Source: Pseudocitrobacter cyperus
Lineage (GTDB): Bacteria; Pseudomonadota; Gammaproteobacteria; Enterobacterales; Enterobacteriaceae
DNA: 64,000 nucleotides
Direction: 5' to 3'
Assembly (NCBI RefSeq): GCF_039889165.1
Contig: NZ_JAYMYY010000001.1
Span: 1,116,001 to 1,180,000 of the forward strand
Part shown: positions 9,061-17,990 of the stretch, one piece after another
How positions within the stretch are numbered: the first letter of the stretch is position 1
Layout of the letters: every line of letters starts with the position of its first letter
The notes under the pieces: model-generated
The model's input: the letters and a program-made list of their open reading frames with translations, nothing else
The model's database searches: none
Told to the model about the DNA's origin: nothing
Translations under genes and position numbers: made by a program

Positions 9061-9073
9061 ACTGTCAGAAGGT

Positions 9074-9508
9074 TTAGCGCCAGGCTGAATTTCCGGCGAC
9101 AGAAAAACGCCCCGCCCCAATAAAAGCGATAGCCAGCGCGCCAACAAAGAAATAGACCAGGCTCTCAATCGCCCACGCACCGGTTTTATCCAGCATCCAG
9201 GTTTTCCCCATCGCGACCATTAGCCAGGCAACGACCATTGTTGCCGCCACAATCAACGCCGACGTCCGCGTTAATATCCCCAGTATAATCAGTACCGGCG
9301 CAACCACTTCTCCTGCCAACACCCCATAAGCAATAAAACCGGGAATACCTTTGGCAATCAACATTGCGCTAATACCGTCAATACCCGCAAAGAGCTTATG
9401 CAGGCCATGAAAAAGCATCAGCCCACCCACGGCAAGACGCAATAATAACTTGCCAAAATCCTCATGCATCAACATCCTGTTCACGGCATTTAACAATGGA
9501 TTAACCAT
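9074..9508 (-). CDS. DoxX-family membrane protein
   Basis: The 144-residue protein has four hydrophobic helices and the DoxX/DoxD signature: LLLRLAVGGLMLFHGLHKL near the N-terminus, an internal GVLAGEVVAPVLIILG, and a C-terminal YFFVGALAIAFIGAGRFS. DoxX proteins are small inner-membrane proteins linked to redox or quinone-related functions, but no precise role is known for this branch. It lies between hcr and poxB, where E. coli K-12 has nothing, and points away from poxB. The start follows a CAGGAGTTAAATCAG ribosome site. Product naming is at family level only. Confidence 0.85.
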   Translation of the reverse strand: MVNPLLNAVNRMLMHEDFGKLLLRLAVGGLMLFHGLHKLFAGIDGISAMLIAKGIPGFIAYGVLAGEVVAPVLIILGILTRTSALIVAATMVVAWLMVAMGKTWMLDKTGAWAIESLVYFFVGALAIAFIGAGRFSVAGNSAWR

Positions 9509-9651
9509 CTGATTTAACTCCTGTTTATGATTTTCCGCCAGATTTTGCTATTCCCCTAAAAAAAGCAATGGAAAGATGGGGTACTGGACAGCGAAACGAG
9601 CAGCATCGACTAAACTTGTTACCGTTATCACATTTCAGGAGATGGAAAACC

Positions 9652-11370
9652 ATGAAGCAAACCGTTGCCGCTTACATTGCTAAAACCCTTGAACAGGCTG
9701 GCGTTAAACGTATCTGGGGCGTCACAGGAGACTCATTAAATGGCCTGAGTGACAGCCTCAACAGGATGGGCACCATCGATTGGATGCCCACGCGACACGA
9801 AGAGGTCGCCGCTTTTGCCGCAGGCGCAGAAGCGCAACTCACCGGCGAACTCGCCGTCTGCGCGGGTTCATGCGGGCCAGGCAACCTGCACTTAATCAAC
9901 GGATTATTTGATTGTCACCGCAACCACGTTCCGGTGCTGGCGATTGCCGCCCATATTCCGTCAAGCGAAATCGGTAGCGGCTATTTTCAGGAGACGCATC
10001 CGCAGGAACTGTTCCGCGAGTGCAGCCACTATTGCGAACTGGTCTCTTCACCCGAGCAAATTCCGCAGGTGCTGGCTATCGCCATGCGCAAGGCGGTACT
10101 CAATCGCGGCGTGTCGGTCGTTGTACTACCGGGCGACGTAGCGCTGAAAGCCGCGCCAGAAAGCGCCAGCAGCCACTGGTATCACGCCCCGCTTCCGGTG
10201 GTAACGCCTGCTGAAGAAGAGCTCGATAAACTGGCGCAACTGCTGCGTTATTCCAGTAATATCGCCTTCCTGTGCGGCAGCGGTTGCGCCGGGGCGCATA
10301 AAGAACTGGTGGAATTTGCCGCCAAATTAAAAGCGCCGATTGTTCACGCCCTGCGCGGCAAAGAACATGTCGAGTATGACAACCCTTACGATGTCGGCAT
10401 GACGGGGCTGATCGGTTTCTCGTCGGGCTTCCACGCGATGATGAACGCCGACACGCTGATCCTGCTCGGCACCCAATTCCCTTATCGCCCGTTCTATCCA
10501 ACGGATGCCAAAATCATCCAGATTGATATCAACCCCGCCAGCATCGGCGCGCACAGTAAGGTCGATATGGCATTGGTCGGCGATATCAAATCGACATTAC
10601 GCGCCCTGCTGCCGAAGCTCGAAGAAAAAACCGATCGTCGCTTCCTCGATAAAGCGCTGGAGCACTATCGCGATGCGCGCAAAGGGCTCGACGATCTTGC
10701 TAAACCCAGCGATAAAGCGATTCACCCGCAATATCTGGCACAGCAAATCAGCCATTTTGCCGCCGATGATGCCATCTTCACCTGCGATGTCGGCACGCCG
10801 ACCGTCTGGGCCGCGCGATATCTGAAAATGAACGGTAAACGCCGACTGCTCGGCTCCTTTAACCATGGTTCTATGGCCAACGCCATGCCGCAGGCGCTGG
10901 GCGCACAGGCCACTCACCCTGGCCGCCAGGTGGTGGCGATGTGCGGCGATGGCGGTTTCAGCATGCTGATGGGTGATTTCCTGTCGGTGGTGCAAATGAA
11001 GCTGCCAGTGAAAATTTTCGTCTTCAATAACAGCGTACTGGGCTTTGTCGCAATGGAGATGAAAGCGGGCGGTTACCTTACCGACGGTACCGAACTGCAT
11101 GACACCAACTTTGCCCGCATCGCCGAAGCCTGCGGTATTCCGGGGATCCGTGTGGAAAAATCAGCGGACGTCGATGAAGCAATTCAAAAAGCGTTCAGTA
11201 TCGATGGCCCGGTGCTGGTCGATGTGGTGGTCGCAAAAGAAGAACTGGCAATGCCCCCACAGGTCAAACTGGAACAGGCCAAAGGGTTTAGCCTCTACAT
11301 GCTGCGCGCCATTATCAACGGACGCGGCGACGAAGTGATCGAACTGGCGAAAACCAACTGGCTCAGGTAA
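9652..11370 (+). CDS. poxB: PoxB, pyruvate dehydrogenase (quinone), acetate-forming
   Basis: The 572-residue product matches E. coli PoxB from MKQTVAAYIAKTLE to AKTNWLR. The N-terminal thiamine-diphosphate domain has the catalytic Glu in THREEVAAFAAGAEA. A central FAD domain follows. The C-terminal domain holds the ThDP/Mg motif beginning GDGGFSMLMGDF and ends in the amphipathic membrane-binding tail. It oxidises pyruvate to acetate and CO2 at the membrane and passes electrons to ubiquinone. An in-frame start 28 codons earlier was rejected: 9652 has CAGGAGATGG in front and the exact family start. A CTAAACTT at 9610 resembles a sigma-S type -10, in line with known RpoS control; this is an inference. 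Confidence 0.97.
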   Translation: MKQTVAAYIAKTLEQAGVKRIWGVTGDSLNGLSDSLNRMGTIDWMPTRHEEVAAFAAGAEAQLTGELAVCAGSCGPGNLHLINGLFDCHRNHVPVLAIAAHIPSSEIGSGYFQETHPQELFRECSHYCELVSSPEQIPQVLAIAMRKAVLNRGVSVVVLPGDVALKAAPESASSHWYHAPLPVVTPAEEELDKLAQLLRYSSNIAFLCGSGCAGAHKELVEFAAKLKAPIVHALRGKEHVEYDNPYDVGMTGLIGFSSGFHAMMNADTLILLGTQFPYRPFYPTDAKIIQIDINPASIGAHSKVDMALVGDIKSTLRALLPKLEEKTDRRFLDKALEHYRDARKGLDDLAKPSDKAIHPQYLAQQISHFAADDAIFTCDVGTPTVWAARYLKMNGKRRLLGSFNHGSMANAMPQALGAQATHPGRQVVAMCGDGGFSMLMGDFLSVVQMKLPVKIFVFNNSVLGFVAMEMKAGGYLTDGTELHDTNFARIAEACGIPGIRVEKSADVDEAIQKAFSIDGPVLVDVVVAKEELAMPPQVKLEQAKGFSLYMLRAIINGRGDEVIELAKTNWLR

Positions 11371-11406
11371 AACTATCGACATTCTCCTCAGTTACAAGGA
11401 AATGTC

Positions 11407-12408
11407 ATGATCGATTTACGCAGTGATACCGTTACCCGGCCGAGCCGCGCCATGCTCGAAGAGATGATGGCCGCCCCGGTCGGGGATGACGTGTATGGCG
11501 ACGACCCTACCGTCAATGAACTCCAGCGCTATGCGGCGAGCCTCGCCGGGAAGGAAGCCGCCCTCTTTTTACCCACCGGCACCCAGGCGAACCTGGTGGC
11601 GCTGTTAAGCCACTGCGAGCGCGGCGAGGAGTATATCGTCGGGCAAGGTGCGCACAACTATCTCTATGAAGCCGGCGGCGCGGCGGTGCTGGGCAGTATC
11701 CAGCCACAGCCTATCGACGCGGCTGCGGACGGTACTCTGCCGCTCGATAAAGTCGCCGCTAAAATTAAAGCCGACGATATCCACTTTGCGCGCACCAGAC
11801 TGCTGAGTATTGAAAACACCCATAACGGCAAAGTGTTGCCGCGCGACTATCTGCGCCAGGCATGGGAATTTACCCGCGAACGCGGGCTGGGGTTACACGT
11901 CGATGGGGCGCGGATCTTTAACGCCGTGGTGGAGTACGGCTGTGAACTCAAAGAGATAACGCAATATTGCGACTCGTTCACCATTTGCCTCTCTAAAGGG
12001 CTGGGAACACCAGTGGGCTCACTGCTGGTTGGCAATAACGATTACATCAGGCGCGCAATACGCTGGCGCAAAATGACCGGCGGTGGTATGCGTCAGGCGG
12101 GGATCCTGGCCGCAGCCGGGCTGTATGCACTGAAAAACAACGTCACGCGGTTGCAGGACGACCATGACAACGCCGCCTGGCTCGCCAGTCAACTGCGCGA
12201 AGCGGGGGCGGACGTCATGCGCCACGATACCAACATGCTGTTTGTCCGCGTTGGTGAGGCACAGGCAGCGACGTTGGGCGAATTTATGCGCGAACGTAAT
12301 GTGCTGATTAACGCATCGCCGATTGTTCGCCTGGTGACGCATCTTGACGTCAGCCGCGAACAACTCATTGAGGTTGTCAGCCACTGGAAAGCTTTTTTAG
12401 CAAAATAA
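11407..12408 (+). CDS. ltaE: LtaE, low-specificity L-threonine aldolase
   Basis: The 333-residue PLP enzyme begins MIDLRSDTVTRPS, typical of threonine aldolases. The PLP-binding Asp region is HVDGARIFNA and the Schiff-base Lys lies in CLSKGLGTPVGS. It cleaves L-threonine and L-allo-threonine to glycine and acetaldehyde in the cytoplasm, giving an alternative glycine source. It lies 36 bases after poxB behind an AAGGAAATGTC ribosome site, and ybjT follows after 10 bases, so poxB-ltaE-ybjT is a likely transcription unit, as in E. coli. Confidence 0.96.
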   Translation: MIDLRSDTVTRPSRAMLEEMMAAPVGDDVYGDDPTVNELQRYAASLAGKEAALFLPTGTQANLVALLSHCERGEEYIVGQGAHNYLYEAGGAAVLGSIQPQPIDAAADGTLPLDKVAAKIKADDIHFARTRLLSIENTHNGKVLPRDYLRQAWEFTRERGLGLHVDGARIFNAVVEYGCELKEITQYCDSFTICLSKGLGTPVGSLLVGNNDYIRRAIRWRKMTGGGMRQAGILAAAGLYALKNNVTRLQDDHDNAAWLASQLREAGADVMRHDTNMLFVRVGEAQAATLGEFMRERNVLINASPIVRLVTHLDVSREQLIEVVSHWKAFLAK

Positions 12409-12418
12409 GGAGTCATAC

Positions 12419-13861
12419 GTGCCGCAAACTGTTTTAGTCCTTGGCGCCAGTGGATATATCGGCCAGCATCTGGTTGCGGAATTGAGTGCCCGTAGGTATT
12501 TGGTGCGGGCTGCGGCACGTCATATTGAACGCCTGGAGAAACAACACCTTCCCGGCGTTACCTGTCACACGCTCGATCTTGAGTGGCCGGTGTCATTACC
12601 TGCCCTGCTTGAGGGCGTTGATACGCTCTACTATCTGGTGCACGGCATGGGCGAAAGCCGCGATTTTTTCGCCCATGAGCGCCAGGTCGCGCTTAACGTG
12701 CGCGATGCGCTGCGCCAGGTTCCGGTCAAGCAGATCATCTTTTTAAGTTCGCTACAGGCGCCTGCGCATGAACAGTCTGAACATTTGCGGGCTCGCCAGG
12801 CTACCGGCGATATTCTACGCGAAGCGGGCATTCCACTGACCGAACTGCGCGCCGGGATCATCGTCGGCGCGGGCTCTGCCGCTTTCGAAGTGATGCGCGA
12901 TATGGTCTATAACCTGCCGGTGCTGACGCCGCCGCGCTGGGTGCGCTCGCGCACCACGCCGATTGCGCTGGAAAATTTGCTGGTCTATCTGGCGGGGTTG
13001 CTGGAGCATCCAGCCTCAGAGCATCGCGTGCTGGAGGCGGCAGGCCCGGAAGAACTCACCTATCAGCAGCAGTTTGAGCGTTTTATGGTGGTCAGCGGGC
13101 GTCATCGTCTCTTAATTCCCATTCCTTTCCCGACAAGCTGGATCTCGGTGTGGTTCTTAAATGTGATCACCTCTGTGCCGCCGACGATTGCGAAAGCGCT
13201 GATCCAGGGTTTAAAGCACGATCTTCTGGCAGACGATCGTGAACTCCGCGCGTTGATCCCGCAGAAATTGACCACGTTTGATGACGCAGTACGCCAGACG
13301 CTGGAAGAAGAAAAGAAGCTGGTGAACTCCAGCGACTGGGGCTACGACGAACACGCGTTTGCCCGCTGGCGGCCCGAGTACGGCTATTTCGCCAAACAGG
13401 CGGGTTATACGGTAAAAACCCCGGCAAGCCTGGCGGCATTGTGGCAAGTGGTGAATCGGCTGGGCGGTCGCGAAGGCTATTTCTTTGGCAATATTCTGTG
13501 GAAAACGCGCGCAGCGATGGATTTACTGGTGGGGCATAAACTGGCGAAAGGCCGCCCCGCACACGCGCGGCTGAAAACGGGGGACAGTGTCGATAGCTGG
13601 AAGGTGATTATCGTCGAGCCGGAGAAACAATTGTCACTGCTGTTCGGCATGAAAGCGCCGGGTTTGGGGCGGCTCAGTTTTACACTGGCGGATAAAGGCG
13701 ACCATCGTGAACTTGACGTTCGCGCCTGGTGGCATCCGCACGGTATGCCAGGATTACTCTACTGGCTGTTGATGATCCCGGCGCATCTGTTCATTTTCCG
13801 TGGCATGGCGCGGCGAATTGCCAGGCTTGCTGAGGAGATCACAGGCAAAAAAGAGCCTTAA
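12419..13861 (+). CDS. ybjT: YbjT, NAD(P)-binding SDR-like protein with C-terminal DUF2867
   Basis: This protein of about 480 residues starts at a GTG behind AAGGAGTCATAC. It opens with a Rossmann motif, VLVLGASGYIGQHLV, of the atypical short-chain dehydrogenase type. The middle continues with YYLVHGMG, FLSSLQAP and ELRAGIIVGAGSAAFE. The C-terminal third (DUF2867) includes RWRPEYGYFAKQAG, FGMKAPGLGRLSF and AWWHPHGMPGLLYW. Its substrate is unknown. It is about four residues longer than the K-12 protein at the C-terminus. It is the last gene of the presumed poxB-ltaE-ybjT unit. Confidence 0.92.
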   Translation: MPQTVLVLGASGYIGQHLVAELSARRYLVRAAARHIERLEKQHLPGVTCHTLDLEWPVSLPALLEGVDTLYYLVHGMGESRDFFAHERQVALNVRDALRQVPVKQIIFLSSLQAPAHEQSEHLRARQATGDILREAGIPLTELRAGIIVGAGSAAFEVMRDMVYNLPVLTPPRWVRSRTTPIALENLLVYLAGLLEHPASEHRVLEAAGPEELTYQQQFERFMVVSGRHRLLIPIPFPTSWISVWFLNVITSVPPTIAKALIQGLKHDLLADDRELRALIPQKLTTFDDAVRQTLEEEKKLVNSSDWGYDEHAFARWRPEYGYFAKQAGYTVKTPASLAALWQVVNRLGGREGYFFGNILWKTRAAMDLLVGHKLAKGRPAHARLKTGDSVDSWKVIIVEPEKQLSLLFGMKAPGLGRLSFTLADKGDHRELDVRAWWHPHGMPGLLYWLLMIPAHLFIFRGMARRIARLAEEITGKKEP

Positions 13862-13948
13862 TCCGAATTCTTCTTAGTTTCCCATTGCATGAGAGCGAAA
13901 ATCACGGAAAAATGCGCACGAAATTCTTTTTTTACACAGTGGATTGAT

Positions 13949-14962
13949 ATGAAGGTACTGGTTACCGGCGCCACCAGCGGGCTTGGCAGAAACGCAGTCG
14001 AGTATTTGCGCAACAAGGGCATCAGCGTCAGAGCGACGGGTCGCAATGAGGCGATGGGCAAGCTGCTGGAAAAAATGGGCGCAGAGTTCGTTCACGCCGA
14101 TTTAACGGAACTGGTCTCTTCTCAGGCGAAAGTCATGCTCGCCGGTGTCGATACGCTGTGGCACTGCTCCAGCTTCACCTCACCGTGGGGAACCCAGGAG
14201 GCGTTTGACCTCGCTAACGTGCGCGCCACTCGCCGCCTTGGTGAATGGGCCGTGGCCTGGGGGGTGCGTAACTTTATCCATATCTCTTCACCCTCGCTCT
14301 ACTTCGATTATCACCATCACCGCGATATCAAAGAAGATTTTCGTCCGCACCGCTTTGCCTGCGAATTTGCCCGCAGTAAAGCGGCAGGTGAAGAAGTCGT
14401 GCAGTTACTGGCGCAGGCCAATCCCAACACGCGCTTTACCATTTTGCGCCCGCAAAGTATTTTCGGGCCGCACGATAAAGTGTTCATTCCACGTCTGGCG
14501 CAGATGATGCACCACTACGGCAGCGTGCTGCTCCCGCGCGGCGGCCACGCGATGGTCGATATGACCTATTACGAAAACGTCGTGCATGCCATGTGGCTGG
14601 CGAGCCAGCCACAGTGCGATAGCCTGCCTTCTGGCCGTGCCTATAACATCACCAACGATGAACCCCGCACATTGCGCAGCATCGTCGAACGGTTGATTGA
14701 TGAACTGGAAATTAAGTGCCGCATCCGCTCCGTACCGTATCCCATGCTGGATATGGTCGCGCGCAGCATGGAGCGCTTTGGCAATAAATCGGCCAAAGAG
14801 CCTGCACTCACCCACTACGGCGTCTCAAAACTGAACTTTGATTTCACGCTGGATATTACACGCGCGAAAGAGGAACTGGGTTACGCGCCAATTGTGACGC
14901 TGAATGAAGGTATCGTGCGCACCGCCGAGTGGCTGGAAGACCACGGGAAGCTGCACCGCTAA
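13949..14962 (+). CDS. ybjS: YbjS, NAD-dependent epimerase/dehydratase family protein
   Basis: The 337-residue extended SDR protein has the K-12 length. The nucleotide-binding motif is VTGATSGLGRNAVEYL, and the active site follows the 3-beta-HSD/epimerase pattern with FIHISSPSLYFDY and later ARSKAAGEE. The substrate is unknown. The frame stays open 20 codons upstream, but MKVLVTG at 13949 is the family start; the ribosome site (GTGGATTG) is weak. A 14-base-pair hairpin follows the stop. Confidence 0.92.
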   Translation: MKVLVTGATSGLGRNAVEYLRNKGISVRATGRNEAMGKLLEKMGAEFVHADLTELVSSQAKVMLAGVDTLWHCSSFTSPWGTQEAFDLANVRATRRLGEWAVAWGVRNFIHISSPSLYFDYHHHRDIKEDFRPHRFACEFARSKAAGEEVVQLLAQANPNTRFTILRPQSIFGPHDKVFIPRLAQMMHHYGSVLLPRGGHAMVDMTYYENVVHAMWLASQPQCDSLPSGRAYNITNDEPRTLRSIVERLIDELEIKCRIRSVPYPMLDMVARSMERFGNKSAKEPALTHYGVSKLNFDFTLDITRAKEELGYAPIVTLNEGIVRTAEWLEDHGKLHR

Positions 14963-14972
14963 CGCCAGCATC

Positions 14973-14998
14973 GCCCGATAGCATCTCGCTTATCGGGC
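14973..14998. repeat. Hairpin between ybjS and amiD
   Basis: GCCCGATAG and its partner CTTATCGGGC form an imperfect stem-loop in the convergent gap. There is no convincing T tract. It may be a weak bidirectional terminator or a degenerate REP-like unit. Confidence 0.5.
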
Positions 14999-15031
14999 CT
15001 CCATTTTATGCCCACTCCAGGCTGCCCCCTC

Positions 15032-15862
15032 TCAACCCTGCCCGTATTTCTCCAGCAACGCTTCGGCAATGGCCTGCGTTTGCGCATCCGCAACACCGTT
15101 CCATAGCGCCGGGCGGAAGTGCATCTGAAACGCCATAATCACCCGCTTTTGCTGCGCGGGTGTCATCTCCGGCGTCACGTCATAACCATAGCGCGATAGC
15201 AGATCGAGCAACCCGGCGGTATCAACACTCTGGTACGGAGAACGACCATTAAGGTAAAACGCGACGCTCCCGGCATCCGGCCAGGCGCCAATGCCCTGTG
15301 CGGCAAGTTGTTGCCATGGAAACAGTGGGCCGGGGTCATCTTTCCGCTGCGGGGCGATATCCGCATGCGCGACAACATTCTGCGGTTGAATGTCATAGCG
15401 GGCGATAATCTCTTTCGCCAGTGGGATCAGCGCATTGATTTGTGACGGCGAGAAGGGAACAAAGTGCTTCACACCCGCCGTTTTCTGCCAGCCACGGTTT
15501 TCGAGTTCGATACCAATAGAAGTGTCGTTAATACGCGTCGCCCCGCGCCAGAAGCTGATACCGGCATGCCAGGCAAGTTTATCTTCCGGCACTAATTGCC
15601 AGATGCGCGGTTTCCCGTTGTGCATGGGCGGCACGTCAGGAATGAGATAATGCGAACTGACATGCTTATCGGTGAGCGTCGCCAGCGAGACATCGAAATC
15701 GTCCGCCGTGTAGTGAATAACCAGCACTTTTACGCGCGGGTATGCCGCCTGCGCCGGATGGCGGGTATCAAGCTGATACCCGTTTTTATCTATCACGCCC
15801 TTCTCACCCGCACAGCCCACCAGAAGGCTCGCGAGTAGAGCCAGCGTCAGGAAACGTTTCAT
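15032..15862 (-). CDS. amiD: AmiD, outer-membrane lipoprotein N-acetylmuramoyl-L-alanine amidase
   Basis: The 276-residue protein equals E. coli AmiD in length. A lipoprotein signal ends in the lipobox LVGC, with lipidated Cys17. The amidase_2 zinc domain begins at VLVIHYTADD (first His ligand) and ends with VVAHADIAPQRKDDPG, giving the second His and the Asp ligand. A peptidoglycan-binding domain forms the C-terminus (about 200-276). It cleaves the amide between MurNAc or anhydro-MurNAc and L-alanine in the periplasm. It starts within the ybjQ stop (ATGA overlap), so the two are co-transcribed. Confidence 0.96.
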   Translation of the reverse strand: MKRFLTLALLASLLVGCAGEKGVIDKNGYQLDTRHPAQAAYPRVKVLVIHYTADDFDVSLATLTDKHVSSHYLIPDVPPMHNGKPRIWQLVPEDKLAWHAGISFWRGATRINDTSIGIELENRGWQKTAGVKHFVPFSPSQINALIPLAKEIIARYDIQPQNVVAHADIAPQRKDDPGPLFPWQQLAAQGIGAWPDAGSVAFYLNGRSPYQSVDTAGLLDLLSRYGYDVTPEMTPAQQKRVIMAFQMHFRPALWNGVADAQTQAIAEALLEKYGQG

Positions 15863-16182
15863 CGGCGCGTTTTCACCGCCGTACCGCTAACGCTGACCAT
15901 CAGCATGCTGCTGTCTTTACCGACAGTTTCATAATCGATATCAATACCGACGATAGCGTCTGCACCCAACGCTTTCGCCTGCTCGCCCAGTTCCTGGAAG
16001 GCGATTTCGCGCGCTTTACGCAGTTCTTTCTCGTAAGCGCCAGAACGACCGCCAACGATATCACGAATGCCTGCGAAGAAATCGCGGAAGATATTGGCGC
16101 CGAGAATCGCCTCACCAGTGACCACGCCGCAATATTCTACAATGGTCTGGCCTTCCAGCGTCGGGGTGGTTGAGAATTGCAT
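15859..16182 (-). CDS. ybjQ: YbjQ, heavy-metal-binding-domain (UPF0145) protein
   Basis: The 107-residue protein belongs to the UPF0145/YbjQ family. Signature segments are TLEGQTIVEYCGVVTGEAI, DFFAGIRDIVGGRSGAYE and GADAIVGIDIDYE. It is predicted to form a pentameric ring like its structural relatives; the function is unproven. The frame extends nine codons upstream, but the ATG at 16182 has AAAGAAGGAGTACAACG in front and the family start MQFSTTPTLEG. It overlaps amiD by 4 bases. Confidence 0.94.
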   Translation of the reverse strand: MQFSTTPTLEGQTIVEYCGVVTGEAILGANIFRDFFAGIRDIVGGRSGAYEKELRKAREIAFQELGEQAKALGADAIVGIDIDYETVGKDSSMLMVSVSGTAVKTRR

Positions 16183-16363
16183 CGTTGTACTCCTTCTTTT
16201 AACGTTCAATGCCTTAGCGTCAATCGCGCACTGCTATTATCGGGCTGATACGCTATGCTTGGAAAGGGATTCCATCATAATCGTATACACAAATCCTTCA
16301 GACTGCATCGCATAAACGACACGTTTGAAGGAGGATGTGTTGAGCTGCTTAAAAGGAAAAATT

Positions 16364-16879
16364 ATGCGCTACTCCACTCTTGCACTCCTCCTGCCTGGCG
16401 CCCTGCTGCTTAGCGCCTGTACCACAGTGACACCCGCGTTTAAAGATATTGGTACGCGTAGCGGGCCGTGCGTGGAAGGCGGGCCGGACGCCGTGGCACA
16501 AAAGTTTTACGATTATCGTATTCAGCACCGTAATAATGACCTCTCGGCGCTTCGCCCTTATCTGAGCGACGATCTGGCGAAAGTGCTTAACGAAAGCCGT
16601 AGCGATACCAGCCATAGCGAGCTGTTGCAGTCCGATCCGTTCTCCAGTTGCACCACGCCTGCGGACAGCGCCACGGTCGCCAGCGCATCGACCATCCCTA
16701 ACACCGATGCGCGGAATATTCCGCTGCGTGTCACCCTGAAGCAAGGTACACAAAGCTGGCAGGATGAGGTGCTGATGATCCGTGAAGGCCAGTGCTGGGC
16801 AATTGATGACGTGCGCTATCTCGGCGGCAGCGTCCATGCGCCAGCAGGCACCCTGCGCCAGTCTCTGGAAAAACGTTAA
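16364..16879 (+). CDS. ybjP: YbjP, lipoprotein of unknown function
   Basis: The 171-residue lipoprotein matches E. coli YbjP in length. The signal peptide MRYSTLALLLPGALLLSAC ends at lipidated Cys19. The mature part carries a DUF3828-like fold with two more cysteines (CVEGG, GQCWAIDD) that could pair in the periplasm. Function is unknown. The frame opens 13 codons earlier, but the ATG at 16364 directly precedes the signal peptide and follows AAAAGGAAAAATT. It is divergent from ybjQ-amiD. Confidence 0.9.
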   Translation: MRYSTLALLLPGALLLSACTTVTPAFKDIGTRSGPCVEGGPDAVAQKFYDYRIQHRNNDLSALRPYLSDDLAKVLNESRSDTSHSELLQSDPFSSCTTPADSATVASASTIPNTDARNIPLRVTLKQGTQSWQDEVLMIREGQCWAIDDVRYLGGSVHAPAGTLRQSLEKR

Positions 16880-16917
16880 TCTTCCCACGTATCAATCATC
16901 ACATGGGTAAATTGTCT

Positions 16918-16937
16918 GGCATTCCGTGAGGAATGCC
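16918..16937 (+). terminator. Hairpin after ybjP
   Basis: An 8-base-pair perfect stem (GGCATTCC, loop GTGA, GGAATGCC) lies 39 bases after the ybjP stop, extended by outer TGTC/GACA pairing around a mismatch. The T run after it is poor, so termination strength is uncertain. Confidence 0.55.
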
Positions 16938-17005
16938 GACATTTCTGCCTCCCGCCTCGCCCACCCAACATTTTGTGCTAACTTTAAGAGTAACGCTGGT
17001 TTATA

Positions 17006-17044
17006 TTTAAGTTTTAACGCACAAATATTGCATAACTATTCTGT
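17006..17044. promoter_or_regulatory. Paired ArgR boxes upstream of artPIQM
   Basis: Two 18-base ARG-box-like sequences are separated by 3 bases, the spacing an ArgR hexamer needs. The downstream box (17027-17044) matches the WNTGAATWWWWATTCANW consensus at 15 of 18 positions, and the upstream box (17006-17023) at 14 of 18. artPIQM is known to be arginine-repressed in E. coli. The leader from here to artP is about 200 bases long. Confidence 0.6.
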
Positions 17045-17241
17045 CAAAGGTACTATTTGCGGCCTCAATTGCTGAAAACCTTCGAGAATTTAGCAACATT
17101 TTCGTTACATAATGAGCGGGCAAAGCCGGGTTAAGCAGAAGCTTATTCTGCCGAAACGACCGGATACCGCAGCAACTGAGTGAGCCGCTGAACGCGAGTT
17201 CGGGGTAAGTACCTACAGCTAACGCATCTTGACGAGTATCG

Positions 17242-17970
17242 ATGAGCATTAAATTAAACGGCATTAACTGCTTCTACGGCGCACACCAGGCGCTGTTCGA
17301 CATCACGCTTGAGTGCCCGCAGGGTGAAACACTGGTACTGCTGGGGCCAAGCGGCGCGGGTAAGAGTTCGCTGCTGCGCGTGCTGAATCTCCTTGAGATG
17401 CCGCGCTCCGGCACGCTGAACATCGCCGGTAATCACTTTGATTTCGCCAAAGCGCCTTCAGACAAAGCGATTCGCGAATTGCGCCAGAACGTCGGCATGG
17501 TATTCCAGCAGTACAACCTCTGGCCGCATCTCACCGTGGTACAAAACCTGATTGAAGCGCCCTGCCGCGTGCTGGGCCTGAGCAAAGAAAACGCCATGGC
17601 GCGCGCTGAAAAGCTGCTTGAGCGTCTACGCCTGAAACCTTACAGCGATCGTTATCCGCTGCACCTTTCGGGTGGTCAGCAACAGCGTGTGGCGATTGCA
17701 CGTGCGCTGATGATGGAACCGCAGGTTCTGCTGTTTGATGAACCTACCGCGGCTCTCGACCCGGAAATCACCGCCCAAATAGTGAGTATCATTCGCGAAC
17801 TGGCGGAAACCAACATTACACAGGTAATCGTCACCCACGAAGTGGAAGTGGCGCGTAAAACCGCCAGCCGCGTGGTGTATATGGAAAACGGCCATATCGT
17901 CGAACAGGGCGATGGAAGCTGCTTTACCCAGCCACAGACTGAAGCGTTTAAGAATTACCTTTCTCACTGA
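17242..17970 (+). CDS. artP: ArtP, arginine ABC transporter ATP-binding protein
   Basis: The 242-residue ATPase has all the ABC motifs: Walker A GPSGAGKSS (about 35-43), Q-loop region MVFQQYNLWPH, signature LSGGQQQRVA, Walker B VLLFDEPTAALD and switch His in VIVTHE. It drives the ArtQM permease for arginine uptake with binding proteins ArtI and ArtJ. It is the first gene of artPIQM and artI follows after 20 bases. Expression is probably arginine-repressed through the paired ArgR boxes upstream. Confidence 0.97.
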   Translation: MSIKLNGINCFYGAHQALFDITLECPQGETLVLLGPSGAGKSSLLRVLNLLEMPRSGTLNIAGNHFDFAKAPSDKAIRELRQNVGMVFQQYNLWPHLTVVQNLIEAPCRVLGLSKENAMARAEKLLERLRLKPYSDRYPLHLSGGQQQRVAIARALMMEPQVLLFDEPTAALDPEITAQIVSIIRELAETNITQVIVTHEVEVARKTASRVVYMENGHIVEQGDGSCFTQPQTEAFKNYLSH

Positions 17971-17990
17971 AGAGACCCGGGACAATGACC

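Noticed and set aside
15900..16115. Alternative frame inside ybjQ
   Set aside because: The conserved ybjQ frame with its good ribosome site explains this DNA.
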